Notes under the pieces: model-generated
Database searches by the model: none
The model's input: the letters and a program-made list of their open reading frames with translations, nothing else
What the model was told of the DNA's origin: nothing
Part shown: piece after piece, positions 16,714 to 25,811 of the stretch
Position numbering within the stretch: the stretch's first letter is position 1
Layout: the number at the start of each line of letters is the position of its first letter
NCBI RefSeq assembly: GCF_003997935.1
Contig: NZ_RZQL01000032.1
Span: 1 to 39,329, forward strand
Source: Mesorhizobium sp. M7A.F.Ca.US.006.01.1.1
GTDB taxonomy: Bacteria > Pseudomonadota > Alphaproteobacteria > Rhizobiales > Rhizobiaceae
Direction: 5' to 3'
Length of the DNA stretch: 39,329 nt
Program-made: the position numbers and the translations under genes

Positions 16714-18183
16714 ATGCCCAGGGGTAACGCTGACATCATCAGACTGAACGGCGCCGAAAAGCATTTCGGCGCCGTTCGCGCACTGGGTGGCGTGGATTTT
16801 CACGTCGAACCCGGCGAATGCGTCGGTCTCGTCGGCCACAATGGCGCCGGCAAATCGACGCTGATGCACATGGTGGCGGGCACGCTGGTGCCCGACAGCG
16901 GGCAGATCGGCGTGCATGGCGGCACCGAGGACAACTACTCGGTGTCGCGGGCGCAGCAGCTCGGCATACGCTGTGTGTTCCAGGAACTGTCGCTGTGCCC
17001 CAATCTCAGCGTTGCCGAGAACACACGCATCAATCATGCGTCGCTGCGCGGCTTCGGCTGGCGGCGCAAGGCGGCCGATCTGATCGCCGCCAAGCTCGAC
17101 GAGATTTTTCCGGGTCACAGCATCTCGGCGTCGGACATTGTCGGCGACCTGTCGATCGGCCGGCGCCAGATGGTCGAGGTCGCACGCGCCTTCACCGTCA
17201 CGCAGGATCGTCTCGACCTCGTCATCCTCGACGAGCCGACATCGTCGCTCGACGCGCATACGGCGGGCCAGCTGCTGGCCTTCGTGCGCCGCTTCGTTGC
17301 CGGTGGCAAAAGCTGCATCCTGATCTCGCATGTGCTGGGCGAGGTGCTGCGCAACGCCGACCGCATCGTGGTGATGCGCGACGGCAAGGTGGTTGTCGCT
17401 GACGCCGCCAGCGCCTTCGACCGCGACCGGCTGGTGACGGCGATGGGCGGCGCGGAAGCGCGCCAGAAGATCGCGGCGCAAATCGCTGCCGCCAAGCCAG
17501 CCGCTAGTCCGCTGCGGGTCCGGGCGCGGCCCGCCGCGCAGAAGGACGGCACCGACCTTGTCGCCTGCGCCGGTGAGATCATCGGCCTTGCCGGGTTGGC
17601 TGGCCACGGCCAGACCGACCTGCTGCTGGCGATCTTCACTGCTGCATCGCGCGCCCGGGCCGGTATCGAGGTGACCGCACCGGTGGCGCTGGTCGCCGGC
17701 GACCGCCAGTCGGACGGTATCTTTCCGCAATGGTCGATTGCCGAGAATATCGGCATCCGCTCGCTGGCGCGGCTGCGCAGCGGGCTGCTGATCTCGCCGC
17801 AGCGCGAGGCCGAGCTCGCCCAGTTCTGGCAGAAGAAGATCGGCATCCGCACGCCCGATATGAACAACAACATTTTCTCGCTGTCGGGCGGCAACCAGCA
17901 GAAGGCGCTGTTTGCCCGCGCCCTCGGCTCGGACGCACAGATCGTGCTGATGGACGACCCGATGCGCGGCGTCGACATCGGCACCAAGCTGGAGGTCTAC
18001 GACCTCGTGCGCGAGGAGGCCGCCCGAGGCCGCACCTTCCTCTGGTACACCACGGAAACCGAAGAGCTCGACAATTGCGACCACATCTATGTCTTCAAGA
18101 ACGGCCGCATCGTCGCCAATCTGCGCCGCGACCAGTTGACCGAAGAGAAGATCATCCAGTCCTCCTTCGGCGATGCGGCCTGA
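16714..18183 (+). CDS. Sugar ABC transporter ATP-binding protein, two nucleotide-binding domains (RbsA-like)
   Basis: A 489-residue tandem ATPase. The first domain has an intact Walker A (GHNGAGKST), signature LSIGRRQ and Walker B ([11 protein letters not shown]). The second has a reduced Walker A ([11 protein letters not shown]), signature LSGGNQQKA and a Walker B ending DDPMRGVD, where Asp replaces the catalytic Glu. A degenerate second site is normal for RbsA/MglA-type proteins. It powers uptake with the two permeases downstream. The frame extends to a GTG at 16666 directly after the SBP stop, but the domain begins at [15 protein letters not shown], so I chose the ATG at 16714; neither start has a clear Shine-Dalgarno. 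Confidence 0.92.
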   Translation: MPRGNADIIRLNGAEKHFGAVRALGGVDFHVEPGECVGLVGHNGAGKSTLMHMVAGTLVPDSGQIGVHGGTEDNYSVSRAQQLGIRCVFQELSLCPNLSVAENTRINHASLRGFGWRRKAADLIAAKLDEIFPGHSISASDIVGDLSIGRRQMVEVARAFTVTQDRLDLVILDEPTSSLDAHTAGQLLAFVRRFVAGGKSCILISHVLGEVLRNADRIVVMRDGKVVVADAASAFDRDRLVTAMGGAEARQKIAAQIAAAKPAASPLRVRARPAAQKDGTDLVACAGEIIGLAGLAGHGQTDLLLAIFTAASRARAGIEVTAPVALVAGDRQSDGIFPQWSIAENIGIRSLARLRSGLLISPQREAELAQFWQKKIGIRTPDMNNNIFSLSGGNQQKALFARALGSDAQIVLMDDPMRGVDIGTKLEVYDLVREEAARGRTFLWYTTETEELDNCDHIYVFKNGRIVANLRRDQLTEEKIIQSSFGDAA

Positions 18184-19165
18184 GATGACGGCCGCCAGCC
18201 TCGACACCGCTGCCAGGACTTCCGCCGAGCGTGGCGCGCTGGCCCGCGCCCGCCTGCTGCGCGGGCTGCTGCCGGCGCTGTCGCTGGCGCTGGTGCTGCT
18301 CGCCATCGCCTGGCTCAACCCGCGCGCCATCAGCTATTTCGGCTTCAGCCTGATGCTGAACCTGGCGATCCCGATCGCGCTGGCGACGATCGCGCAGATG
18401 TTCGTCATTGCCGGCAACGAGCTCGACCTGTCGATCGGCACTTTCGTCGGTTTCGTCGGCTGCGTCACGGCGACCTGGCTGAAGGACGCGCCGCTCATCG
18501 GCGCCGTCATCCTGCTCGGATCGATCGGTGTCTATGCGCTGCTCGGCGCGCTGATCCATCTGCGTAACCTGCCGTCCATCGTGGTGACGCTGGGCATGAG
18601 CTTCGTCTGGCAGGGGCTGGCGATTCTCGTCCTGCCCAAGCCGGGCGGCAAGGCGCCGGACTGGCTGCTCGGGCTGATGGCGTTCAAACCGCCTTTCGTG
18701 CCGTTCCCAATCATCGCCGCGCTGCTGATCGGCCTCATCGTCCATTTCGGCCTGATGCGCACCTCCTACGGCGTGATCCTGCGCGGCTCGGGCGGCAATC
18801 CGGCGGCACTCGGCCGCGCCGGCTGGTCGCTGCTCCGAACCAAGATCGTGCTGTTTGCGCTCGCCGGCCTGTTCGGCGTGCTGTCCGGCATGGCGCTGAT
18901 CGGCATCACCACCTCGGCCGATGCCAATATCGGCAATGGCTACACGCTGCTGGCCATCGCCGGCGTCATCCTCGGCGGCGGCGAATTCGTCGGCGGCCGG
19001 GTATCGCCGATCGGCGCGGTGATCGGCGCGCTGACGCTGGCGCTCGCCGCCTCGCCGCTGCTCACCTTCATGCACATCCCGCCGGACTGGCAGGTGGCCG
19101 CCAACGGCGCCATCCTGATCATCGTGCTGGCGGCCCGCGTCCTGATCAGCCGCAGGGAGAGGTAG
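18173..19165 (+). CDS. Sugar ABC transporter permease 1 (RbsC-like)
   Basis: A 330-residue inner-membrane permease of the BPD_transp_2 family with about 8-10 hydrophobic helices. The signature region [23 protein letters not shown] matches the RbsC-type motif, as do [19 protein letters not shown] (ATPase-coupling loop) and [21 protein letters not shown]. It overlaps the ATPase gene by 11 bp if translation starts at the ATG at 18173; an in-frame ATG at 18185 just after that stop is an equally good start. It pairs with the second permease, which has a different sequence, to form a heterodimeric channel. Confidence 0.9.
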   Translation: MRPEMTAASLDTAARTSAERGALARARLLRGLLPALSLALVLLAIAWLNPRAISYFGFSLMLNLAIPIALATIAQMFVIAGNELDLSIGTFVGFVGCVTATWLKDAPLIGAVILLGSIGVYALLGALIHLRNLPSIVVTLGMSFVWQGLAILVLPKPGGKAPDWLLGLMAFKPPFVPFPIIAALLIGLIVHFGLMRTSYGVILRGSGGNPAALGRAGWSLLRTKIVLFALAGLFGVLSGMALIGITTSADANIGNGYTLLAIAGVILGGGEFVGGRVSPIGAVIGALTLALAASPLLTFMHIPPDWQVAANGAILIIVLAARVLISRRER

Positions 19166-19167
19166 CC

Positions 19168-20115
19168 ATGGCCGCGTTGAAACCACTGCTGGCCAAAACC
19201 TGGATCTGGTCGTTCCTCGGCGCCCTGCTGGTCTGGCTGGCGACGATCGCCTTCACCGGCGGTTACGGCGCCGGCGGCATGGTGACGGCGGCCCTTTCGC
19301 TTGCGGTGTTCACCGTCATTGTCGGCGTCGGCCAGATGTTCGTCATCACGCTCGGCCCGGGCAATGTCGACCTGTCGCTGCCGGCCAATATCGGCCTTGC
19401 CAGCGCCGTTGCGATGAAAGTGATGGACGGCAATGATTCGATGATCGTGGTCGGACTGCTGGCGGCGCTTGCCTGTGGCGCGGCGGTCGGCGCCGTCAAC
19501 TATCTGCTGATCTGGGCGCTGCGCATCCCGCCGATCATTGCCACTCTGTCGGCCAGCTTCATCATCCAGTCGATCGACATCAGCTACGGCCGCGGGCTGC
19601 AGATCAAGCCGCCGCCGGGCTTCGCCGATTTCGCCAACTGGCAGATACTGGGCATTCCGGTGCTGGCGATCCTCACCGTGCTGTTCACCATCGGTGCGGC
19701 CATCGCGCTGCAGCGGATGATCTATGGCCGCTCGGTGCTGGCGATCGGCCAGAACATTCGCGCCGCGTGGCTCGCCGGCGTCAATGTCGGCCGCATCCGT
19801 TTCCTCACCTACACGCTGTCGGGCGCGCTCGGCGGCATCGACGGCGCGCTGCTCGCCGGCTATTTTCGCGGCGCCAATGTCGATATCGGCAATGAATATC
19901 TGCTCGCCTCGATCGCCGTCGTCGTCATCGGCGGCACCTCGGTCGCCGGCGGCAAGGCCAATGTGCCCGGCGTGTGGGGCGCGGCGCTGTTCCTGGTGCT
20001 GCTTTTGACCATGCTCAACACGTTTGGGGTGAGTGCCGGAGTGCGATTGCTGCTCACGGGGCTGATCATTGTCGGGGTGATCACGGCGGCGGGCGGGCAG
20101 AAGGCGCCGCGGTAG
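19168..20115 (+). CDS. Sugar ABC transporter permease 2 (RbsC-like)
   Basis: A 315-residue BPD_transp_2 permease with about 8-9 membrane helices. [27 protein letters not shown] corresponds to the GNIDLSVG region of RbsC with a Pro replacing Gly, [25 protein letters not shown] is the coupling loop, and [31 protein letters not shown] is the conserved C-terminal block. AGGGAGAGG precedes the ATG at 19168, which is only 2 bp after the stop of permease 1. It ends the transporter operon; a palindromic repeat begins 30 bp later. Confidence 0.9.
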   Translation: MAALKPLLAKTWIWSFLGALLVWLATIAFTGGYGAGGMVTAALSLAVFTVIVGVGQMFVITLGPGNVDLSLPANIGLASAVAMKVMDGNDSMIVVGLLAALACGAAVGAVNYLLIWALRIPPIIATLSASFIIQSIDISYGRGLQIKPPPGFADFANWQILGIPVLAILTVLFTIGAAIALQRMIYGRSVLAIGQNIRAAWLAGVNVGRIRFLTYTLSGALGGIDGALLAGYFRGANVDIGNEYLLASIAVVVIGGTSVAGGKANVPGVWGAALFLVLLLTMLNTFGVSAGVRLLLTGLIIVGVITAAGGQKAPR

Positions 20116-20144
20116 CGCAGAACGTTGTATGCTGGCGGGACAGC

Positions 20145-20297
20145 ACCCCCCTGGCCTGCCGGCCATCTCCCCCGCAAGGGCGGAGATCGGCAGCTTCGCC
20201 GTTTCGCCCGCCTTCCAACGTTGAAAATTGACGAAGGCCGTCGTGACGTCCAATCTCCCCCCTTGCGGGGGAGATGCCCGGCAGGGCAGAGGGGGGT
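20145..20297. repeat. Long inverted repeat, family A (about 150 bp)
   Basis: The outer arms (20145-20190 and 20250-20297) are near-perfect inverted repeats that read ACCCCCCT-ctgccctgccggg-CATCTCCCCC-gcaa-GGGGGGAGATTGG on the complement of the right arm. Each arm also holds its own small hairpin (ATCTCCCCC-gcaa-GGGnGGAGAT). The same element occurs at 32051-32209. I recall it as a common Mesorhizobium intergenic repeat. The remaining 20298-20465 holds no gene that I can see, only the leader of the next gene. Confidence 0.8.
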
Positions 20298-20465
20298 CTG
20301 AAGGATCGCTACTTCGGAGATCATGACGGCGGAAGCCGTTGGCGCGCCGTGCACTTCAAAACCGGTAATCATTGTGCCAGGCCGACATCCGGTTCCCATC
20401 GGCGTCATGGCGCTGTAAATCCCGTTCGCGCGGCCAAAGCCGCTCACCATTGCTGGGAGGTTTGC

Positions 20466-22532
20466 GTGTCCAATTTCCTCAGGATCAGCCGCGACGGCGA
20501 CGTCGCCATCGTCACCATCGACAATCCGCCGGTCAACGCGCTGAGCTTTCATGTCCGCGAACCGCTGATGCAGGCGCTGGTTGAGCTGCGGGATGATGCT
20601 TCGGTTACCGCCATCGTCATTGCATGCGCCGGCCGGACCTTTGTCGCCGGCGCCGACATCACCGAGTTCGGCAAGCCGATGCAGCAGCCCGAACTGCGCG
20701 CCATCGTGGCGACGCTGGAAACCATCGCCAAGCCGACGGTCGCCGCCATCCACGGCACCGCGCTCGGCGGCGGGCTGGAGCTGGCGCTCGGCTGCCATTT
20801 CCGCGTTGCCGACGCCGGCGCCAAACTCGGCCTACCGGAAGTCAAGCTCGGCCTGCTGCCGGGTGGTGGCGGCACGGTACGGCTGCCGCGCCTTGTCGGC
20901 GCGCTGAAGGCGCTCAGGATGATCGTCTCCGGTACGCCGATCGGTGCGACCGAGGCGCATGAAGCTGGTCTCGTCGATGCCGTCTTCGATGGCGATCTGA
21001 CCACGCATGCCGTGAACTTCGCTGGGGAAATCGCCCGCAAGGGCGGCCCCTTCACGCCGGTGCGTGATCGTAATGAGGGGCTCAAGGAGACCGACCTCGC
21101 GGCTTTCGACGCCGAGGCAACGGACCTCGCCAAAAAGGCGCGCGGGCTCGAGGCACCGATCGCCTGCGCGCAGTCGGTGCGCAATGCCGTCACGCTGTCC
21201 TTCGATGCGGCGCTGGCGGCGGAGCGTGCGCTGTTCGTCAAGCTGGTCGCCAGCGACCAGTCGCGGGCGCAGCGCCATCTGTTCTTCGCCGAACGTGAGG
21301 CGGCAAAGCTTCCAGGCAAGGACATCGTCAAGCGCCGGATCGCCCGCGTCGGCGTCATCGGTGCCGGCACGATGGGCGGCGGCATCGCCATGGCCTTCGC
21401 CAATGGCGGCTATCCCGTTACCCTCCTGGAAACAAGCCAGGAAGCATTGCAGCGCGGACTGGCGACCATAGACAAGAACTACTCGGTGTCCGTCACGCGC
21501 GGTTCGTTGAGCGAAGATGCCAAGCGCCAGCGGCTCGCCCAGTTCAAGGGCTCCACCGACTATGCCGACCTCGCCGATTGCGACCTGATCGTCGAGGCGG
21601 TGTTCGAAGACATGGCGGTCAAGAAGGGGGTTTTCGGCAAGCTCGAAGCGGTGGCCAAGCCGGGTGCGATCCTGGCCACCAACACGTCCTATCTCGACAT
21701 CAACGAAATCGCCGCCTCGACCTCGCGGCCGCAGGATGTCGTCGGGCTGCATTTCTTCTCGCCGGCCAATGTCATGAAGCTGCTGGAGATCGTGCGGGCC
21801 GACAAGACCGCGCCCGATGCGCTGGTGACATCAGTCGACCTGGCGCGGCGGATTGGCAAGGTGGCCGTCGTCGTCGGCGTCTGCCATGGTTTCGTCGGCA
21901 ACCGCATGCTGGCGGCGCGTGGTTCGGAATCCGAAGCGCTTCTTTTGGAAGGCGCTACCCCGCGCCAGATCGATCAGGTGTTCACCGATTTCGGCTGGCC
22001 GATGGGACCGTTCCAGATGGGCGATCTGGCCGGGCTCGACATCGGCTGGCGCAACCGCAAGGCGCGTGGCCTGTCGGCCGTGATCGCCGACACGCTGTGC
22101 GAGCAAGGACGTTTCGGCCAGAAGACAGGCCGGGGTTTTTATCTCTACGAGGCTGGCGCGCGCACGCCAGTGCCGGATCCCGAGGTTGAAGCGCTGATCC
22201 GCGACAAGGCCGCCGAGAACGGCATCGCACCGCGTGCGATCAGTGCGGAGGAAATCATAGAGCGCACGCTTTACCCCCTGATCAACGAGGGCGCCAAGAT
22301 CCTTGAGGAAGGCATAGCGGCCCGCGCGTCCGACATCGATGTCGTCTGGGTCAATGGCTACGGCTTTCCCATCGGCAAGGGCGGACCGCTTTTCTGGGCT
22401 GGCCTTGAAGGCCCGGCCAGGATCATCGAGCGGCTCGAATACTGGCATCAGCGGACGGGCAAGGATGTGTTCAAGCCGGCGCCGTTGCTGAAGCGGATGG
22501 CCGAAACCGGGTCGTGGGAAGCCGGCGGTTAG
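20466..22532 (+). CDS. Bifunctional enoyl-CoA hydratase / 3-hydroxyacyl-CoA dehydrogenase (FadB/FadJ-like)
   Basis: A 688-residue two-domain beta-oxidation enzyme. The crotonase domain (residues about 1-190) has the oxyanion-hole region FVAGADITEFGK, IHGTALGGGLELALGCHFRVAD, and the catalytic Glu in LPEVKLGLLPGGGGT. From residue about 292 the NAD-binding fold begins RVGVIGAGTMGGGIAMAF, followed by NTSYLDINEIA, the catalytic His in GLHFFSPANVMKLLEIV and CHGFVGNRM. The C-terminal pair of helical HAD domains is complete. It hydrates enoyl-CoA and oxidises the L-3-hydroxyacyl-CoA. The start is GTG at 20466 with GGGAGG 5 bp upstream; the longer frame to 20274 runs into the repeat. No thiolase or acyl-CoA dehydrogenase is adjacent, so the substrate chain is open. 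It converges on the luxR-type gene with a 5-bp gap. Confidence 0.93.
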   Translation: MSNFLRISRDGDVAIVTIDNPPVNALSFHVREPLMQALVELRDDASVTAIVIACAGRTFVAGADITEFGKPMQQPELRAIVATLETIAKPTVAAIHGTALGGGLELALGCHFRVADAGAKLGLPEVKLGLLPGGGGTVRLPRLVGALKALRMIVSGTPIGATEAHEAGLVDAVFDGDLTTHAVNFAGEIARKGGPFTPVRDRNEGLKETDLAAFDAEATDLAKKARGLEAPIACAQSVRNAVTLSFDAALAAERALFVKLVASDQSRAQRHLFFAEREAAKLPGKDIVKRRIARVGVIGAGTMGGGIAMAFANGGYPVTLLETSQEALQRGLATIDKNYSVSVTRGSLSEDAKRQRLAQFKGSTDYADLADCDLIVEAVFEDMAVKKGVFGKLEAVAKPGAILATNTSYLDINEIAASTSRPQDVVGLHFFSPANVMKLLEIVRADKTAPDALVTSVDLARRIGKVAVVVGVCHGFVGNRMLAARGSESEALLLEGATPRQIDQVFTDFGWPMGPFQMGDLAGLDIGWRNRKARGLSAVIADTLCEQGRFGQKTGRGFYLYEAGARTPVPDPEVEALIRDKAAENGIAPRAISAEEIIERTLYPLINEGAKILEEGIAARASDIDVVWVNGYGFPIGKGGPLFWAGLEGPARIIERLEYWHQRTGKDVFKPAPLLKRMAETGSWEAGG

Positions 22533-22537
22533 CGGGC

Positions 22538-23344
22538 CTACCGGATCCGCGCGTCGATGATCTCGACGAAGCGTGCGAACAGGCCGGCCTGCGACTTGAT
22601 CTTGAGCTTGCGATAGATGTTGCGGCGATGGACCTTCACGGTTCCCGGCACGATGCGCATCGCCCTGGCGATCGACTCCGTCGAATGCCCCTGCAGCACC
22701 AGGTCGACGACATGCTTTTCGCGTGGCGTCAGCGACAGGCTCTGCCAGATATGGGCGCGGTCGAAGTCGTTGACCACAGCGGACGTCTCGTCCTGCTTCA
22801 TTTCTGCCGGTCCGTCGGCAGGGAGGGCGGGCCAGCGCAATCGGGCGAGGTTGACCACCGCCGGCGCCATGTCGCGCAACAATCTGGCATCGGCGGTGCC
22901 GAACGGGCCTGAAGCGCGCAACCGCATCAGCGACAGCACCAGCGCATCCTTGCCCGGCAGCGGCACGAAGAAGCCGACCTCCTCGGCCAGCCTGGTCTGG
23001 CTGTAGTAGGAGCGGAAATACTCGCTGGCATAGAAGCGGTCCGGCGCCAGTTCCCGCATGCGCCAGAACCCTTCCTTGCGCTCGACCGCCGCGTGGTGGA
23101 ACGGGTCGAGCAGATATGGCCCTTCCTGATAGAGCGCAACGAAGACGTGGCTTTCGGCCGGCGAGAAGGTTTCGAACAGCAGCGGCGGGCGCGAGGCGCC
23201 GCGATAGCCGAAGATCACGCAGTGGTCGAAGCTAACGTGCTGCCGCAGCCAATCGACCAGCGCGTGGCCAAAGAGGTCGCCGCTGGTCTCCCGCGTCGCC
23301 GCGACGAGCGTGGCGAGCCGGCTGTATTCGTCGCTGCGGGACAA
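22538..23344 (-). CDS. LuxR-type transcriptional regulator
   Basis: A 268-residue regulator. The last about 65 residues are a LuxR/NarL HTH: LSLTPREKHVVDLVLQGHSTESIARAMRIVPGTVKVHRRNIYRKLKI. The N-terminal about 190 residues (WLRQHVSFDHCVIFGYRG ... GPFGTADARLLRDMAPAVVNLAR) form a mixed alpha/beta sensor of PAS/GAF-like character and lack the acyl-homoserine-lactone motifs of true LuxR. The start is a TTG at 23344, supported by AAGGGGG 6-8 bp upstream; no in-frame ATG is close. It is divergent from the PotABCD-type operon, and the shared region has a palindrome (23377-23398), so it probably controls that operon and itself. Its ligand may be the transported compound (inference). Confidence 0.88.
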   Translation of the reverse strand: MSRSDEYSRLATLVAATRETSGDLFGHALVDWLRQHVSFDHCVIFGYRGASRPPLLFETFSPAESHVFVALYQEGPYLLDPFHHAAVERKEGFWRMRELAPDRFYASEYFRSYYSQTRLAEEVGFFVPLPGKDALVLSLMRLRASGPFGTADARLLRDMAPAVVNLARLRWPALPADGPAEMKQDETSAVVNDFDRAHIWQSLSLTPREKHVVDLVLQGHSTESIARAMRIVPGTVKVHRRNIYRKLKIKSQAGLFARFVEIIDARIR

Positions 23345-23376
23345 TTCATACCCCCTTAAACGAGAAAATAGACCAG

Positions 23377-23398
23377 ATATACCACCTCAGAGGTATAT
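23377..23398. promoter_or_regulatory. Palindromic operator candidate between luxR-type and potA-type genes
   Basis: ATATACC (23377-23383) and GGTATAT (23392-23398) are perfect inverted repeats with an 8-bp spacer. Inside lies a second palindrome, ACCTC-A-GAGGT (23384-23394 region). The site is 33 bp from the TTG start of the regulator and about 60 bp from the start of the ATPase gene, and stands out as AT-rich in GC-rich surroundings. Confidence 0.6.
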
Positions 23399-23459
23399 AC
23401 TAGCCGCCATTGGCTCTGGTAGCGTCCCGATATTGCCCTGTCGCTGGAGTCCGCAGCCT

Positions 23460-24569
23460 TTGACCGCAGTGCCCGACATCGAGTTTCGCGGCGTCACCAA
23501 GCGCTATGGCGCGGTGACCGCGGTCAGCGGCATCGATCTCGCTGTCCCGCTCTCCGCCTTTGTCGCCCTGCTCGGGCCGTCCGGCTGCGGCAAGACCACC
23601 TGCCTGCGCATGATCGGCGGCTTCGAACAGCCGAGCGCAGGCCAGGTGTTCATTCGCGGCCAGGACATGGCCGGCACGCCGCCCTACCGGCGACCGGTCA
23701 ACATGGTGTTCCAGCAATATGCGCTGTTTCCGCATCTCGATGTCGAGGACAACGTCGCCTACGGGCTGCGCCAGGCGCGGCCAAGGCTGTCATCGCGCGA
23801 GATCACCTCAAGGGCGGGCGAGGCGCTCGAAATGGTGCGGCTCGCCGGCTATGGCCGCCGCAAGATCCACGAACTGTCGGGCGGCCAGCAGCAGCGTGTG
23901 GCGCTGGCGCGCGCCCTGGTCAACAAGCCGGCGGTGCTCTTGCTCGACGAGCCGCTGGCGGCGCTCGACAAGAAGCTGCGCACCGACATGCAGATCGAGC
24001 TGCAGAACCTGCAGCGCGAGATCGGCATCACCTTCGTTCTCGTAACCCACGACCAGGAGGAAGCGCTGTCGATGAGCGATTTCGTCTGCGTCATGAATGG
24101 CGGCCGCATCGTCCAGCTCGGGCAGCCGAGCGAGATCTATGACGAGCCAGCCGACCTGTTCGTCGCCGACTTCGTCGGCAAGACCAATCTTTTGAGCGGT
24201 ACCGTCGCCGGGCATACCGGCGATCTGGTGGAGGTGGCGCTTGCAGATGGCACCGTCATTGCGGCGCGCAACCGGACCGCCTTGCAGCGGGGCGAGGCCG
24301 TTTCGGTCAGCCTTCGCCCTGAATCGCTCAGTCTCGGCGCTCGGACGGACAGCCCATTCAAGGGCATCGTCCGCAACCGGATTTTCCTGGGCGCGACGGC
24401 GGAATACGCGATCGAGGTCCAGGGCATCGGAACGCTGCTGGCCAAGGCCGACCACCTGATCGGCCACGGCAATCTCTTCAAGCCGGGTGAACCCGTCGCC
24501 ATCGGCTTTGCCTCCGGAACGCCGCTGGCGTTTGCGGAGACCAAGAACAACGGGCCAACCAGAGGGTAG
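23460..24569 (+). CDS. Polyamine-type ABC transporter ATP-binding protein (PotA-like), system 1
   Basis: A 369-residue ATPase with one nucleotide-binding domain plus a C-terminal TOBE domain. Walker A is GPSGCGKTT, the Q loop is NMVFQQYALFPHL, the signature is LSGGQQQRVALARAL, Walker B is LLLDEPLAALD and the switch His is in VTHDQEEAL. The TOBE region starts near residue 240 (TNLLSGTVAG). It drives a PotABCD-type importer with the three genes that follow. No ATG is in a sensible place: TTG at 23460 has GGAG 10 bp upstream and GTG at 23469 is an alternative. The frame to 23310 overlaps the divergent regulator and is discarded. Confidence 0.92.
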   Translation: MTAVPDIEFRGVTKRYGAVTAVSGIDLAVPLSAFVALLGPSGCGKTTCLRMIGGFEQPSAGQVFIRGQDMAGTPPYRRPVNMVFQQYALFPHLDVEDNVAYGLRQARPRLSSREITSRAGEALEMVRLAGYGRRKIHELSGGQQQRVALARALVNKPAVLLLDEPLAALDKKLRTDMQIELQNLQREIGITFVLVTHDQEEALSMSDFVCVMNGGRIVQLGQPSEIYDEPADLFVADFVGKTNLLSGTVAGHTGDLVEVALADGTVIAARNRTALQRGEAVSVSLRPESLSLGARTDSPFKGIVRNRIFLGATAEYAIEVQGIGTLLAKADHLIGHGNLFKPGEPVAIGFASGTPLAFAETKNNGPTRG

Positions 24570-24575
24570 ATAAAC

Positions 24576-25739
24576 ATGTCGAAATCATATCGTGACGGAC
24601 TGCCGATAAGCCCCGAGAATTTCGTTGACCAGCTGATGCGTTTGAAGCGCGGCTCGATCGGCCGCCGCGACTTCCTCGGCCTCACTGGCCTTGGCATTGC
24701 CACGGCGGTGATGGCGCGCGAGATCGGCATCATGCCGACACCGGCCTTTGCCGCGGAAAGCCTTGGCGATCGCATGTCGATCGCCACCTGGCCGAACTAT
24801 CATGACCCGGCGACCTTCGAGAACTTCAAGAAGGATACCGGCGTCGCCGTCGAGGTCAACGTGTTCGGCTCCAATGAGGAGATGCTGGCCAAGCTGCAGG
24901 CCGGCGCCTCGGGCTGGAGCCTGTTCGTGCCGACCAATTACACGATCTCGACCTACAAGAAGCTCGGCATCATCGAGCCGCTGGAGCTGGCGAAGCTGCC
25001 GAATTTCGACGGCTCGCAAGAGGATCCGCGCTTCACCTCGGAGGGCACGATCGATGGGACGATCTACGCCGTGCCGAAGAACTGGGGCACCACCGGCTTT
25101 GCCGTCAACACCAAGAAGCTGACCAAGCTGATGACGAGCTGGAAGGAGTTCTGGGACACCGCCATGGCGGAAGGCGACAGCCGTACCATGGTGCATGACT
25201 ACCAGCTGACCACGATCGGCAATGCGCTGAAATATTACGGCTACTCGTTCAATTCGCTCAAGCAGGACGAACTGGCCAAGGCGGAGGAACTGCTGCTGAA
25301 GGTCAAGCCGCATCTGTTCGCGGTCTCCTCCGACTACCAGCCGGGAATGCGCGCCGGCGACGCGTGGATGACCATGTGCTGGACGAACGACGGCGCGCAG
25401 CTGCATCGCGACATTCCCGAGATCGCCTATGTGCTGGGCAAGGAAGGCGGCGAGATCTGGACTGATTTCTACGCCATCCCGAAGGACGCGCCGAACAAGC
25501 CGGCGGGCTACGCCCTGCTCAATTACCTGATGAACCCGCAGGTGGCGGTGAAGGAGCATTTGGCCAATGGTGCGCCCTCGACCGATGCGCGGGTCAACAA
25601 GCTGCTGCCCAAGGAGGTGCTCGACAATCCGATCCTCTATCCTGCGGCGGACCTGCTGACGCCGCTGGAATTCGGCGCGGCGGCAACGCTGACCGACCCC
25701 GGCCGCGCCGAATTGATGGCGCGCTTCAAGTCGGCTTGA
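24576..25739 (+). CDS. Extracellular solute-binding protein, polyamine/opine type (PotD-like), Tat-exported
   Basis: A 387-residue type II periplasmic binding protein. A long polar N-region leads to a twin-arginine motif SIGRRDFLG (Arg30-Arg31), then a hydrophobic stretch and a cleavage site after AFAAES, so it should be exported folded by the Tat path. The mature part starts MSIATWPNYHDPATFENFKKDTG, the PotD/PotF pattern, and has VPTNYTISTYKKLGI, YAVPKNWGTTGFAVN and SDYQPGMRAGDAWM. In rhizobia this family takes polyamines, but also opines and other amino compounds, so the ligand stays open. It starts 6 bp after the ATPase stop. A stem-loop follows before the permease gene. Confidence 0.92.
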   Translation: MSKSYRDGLPISPENFVDQLMRLKRGSIGRRDFLGLTGLGIATAVMAREIGIMPTPAFAAESLGDRMSIATWPNYHDPATFENFKKDTGVAVEVNVFGSNEEMLAKLQAGASGWSLFVPTNYTISTYKKLGIIEPLELAKLPNFDGSQEDPRFTSEGTIDGTIYAVPKNWGTTGFAVNTKKLTKLMTSWKEFWDTAMAEGDSRTMVHDYQLTTIGNALKYYGYSFNSLKQDELAKAEELLLKVKPHLFAVSSDYQPGMRAGDAWMTMCWTNDGAQLHRDIPEIAYVLGKEGGEIWTDFYAIPKDAPNKPAGYALLNYLMNPQVAVKEHLANGAPSTDARVNKLLPKEVLDNPILYPAADLLTPLEFGAAATLTDPGRAELMARFKSA

Positions 25740-25770
25740 GCAGCGCAGCCCTCAAATTCAGATAACTTGA

Positions 25771-25793
25771 CCGGCGGGCTTTTTGCCCGCCGG
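25771..25793 (+). other. Intercistronic stem-loop after the binding-protein gene
   Basis: CCGGCGGGC (25771-25779) and GCCCGCCGG (25785-25793) form a perfect 9-bp stem around TTTTT. There is no following T-run, so it is not a full terminator. It lies between the binding protein and the permease, where such hairpins often stabilise the binding-protein mRNA and reduce permease expression. Confidence 0.7.
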
Positions 25794-25811
25794 CACCGGG
25801 GCAATCTTTCC

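Noticed and set aside
16708..18330. A 540-codon open frame on the minus strand opposite the RbsA-like gene
   Set aside because: Antisense shadow; the plus strand has all ABC ATPase motifs.
20145..20297. CRISPR-like repeat structure
   Set aside because: There is one inverted repeat with two arms, not direct repeats with regular spacers.
22538..23344. Quorum-sensing LuxR receptor
   Set aside because: The N-terminal domain lacks the Trp/Tyr/Asp pattern of AHL-binding domains, and no luxI-type gene is nearby.
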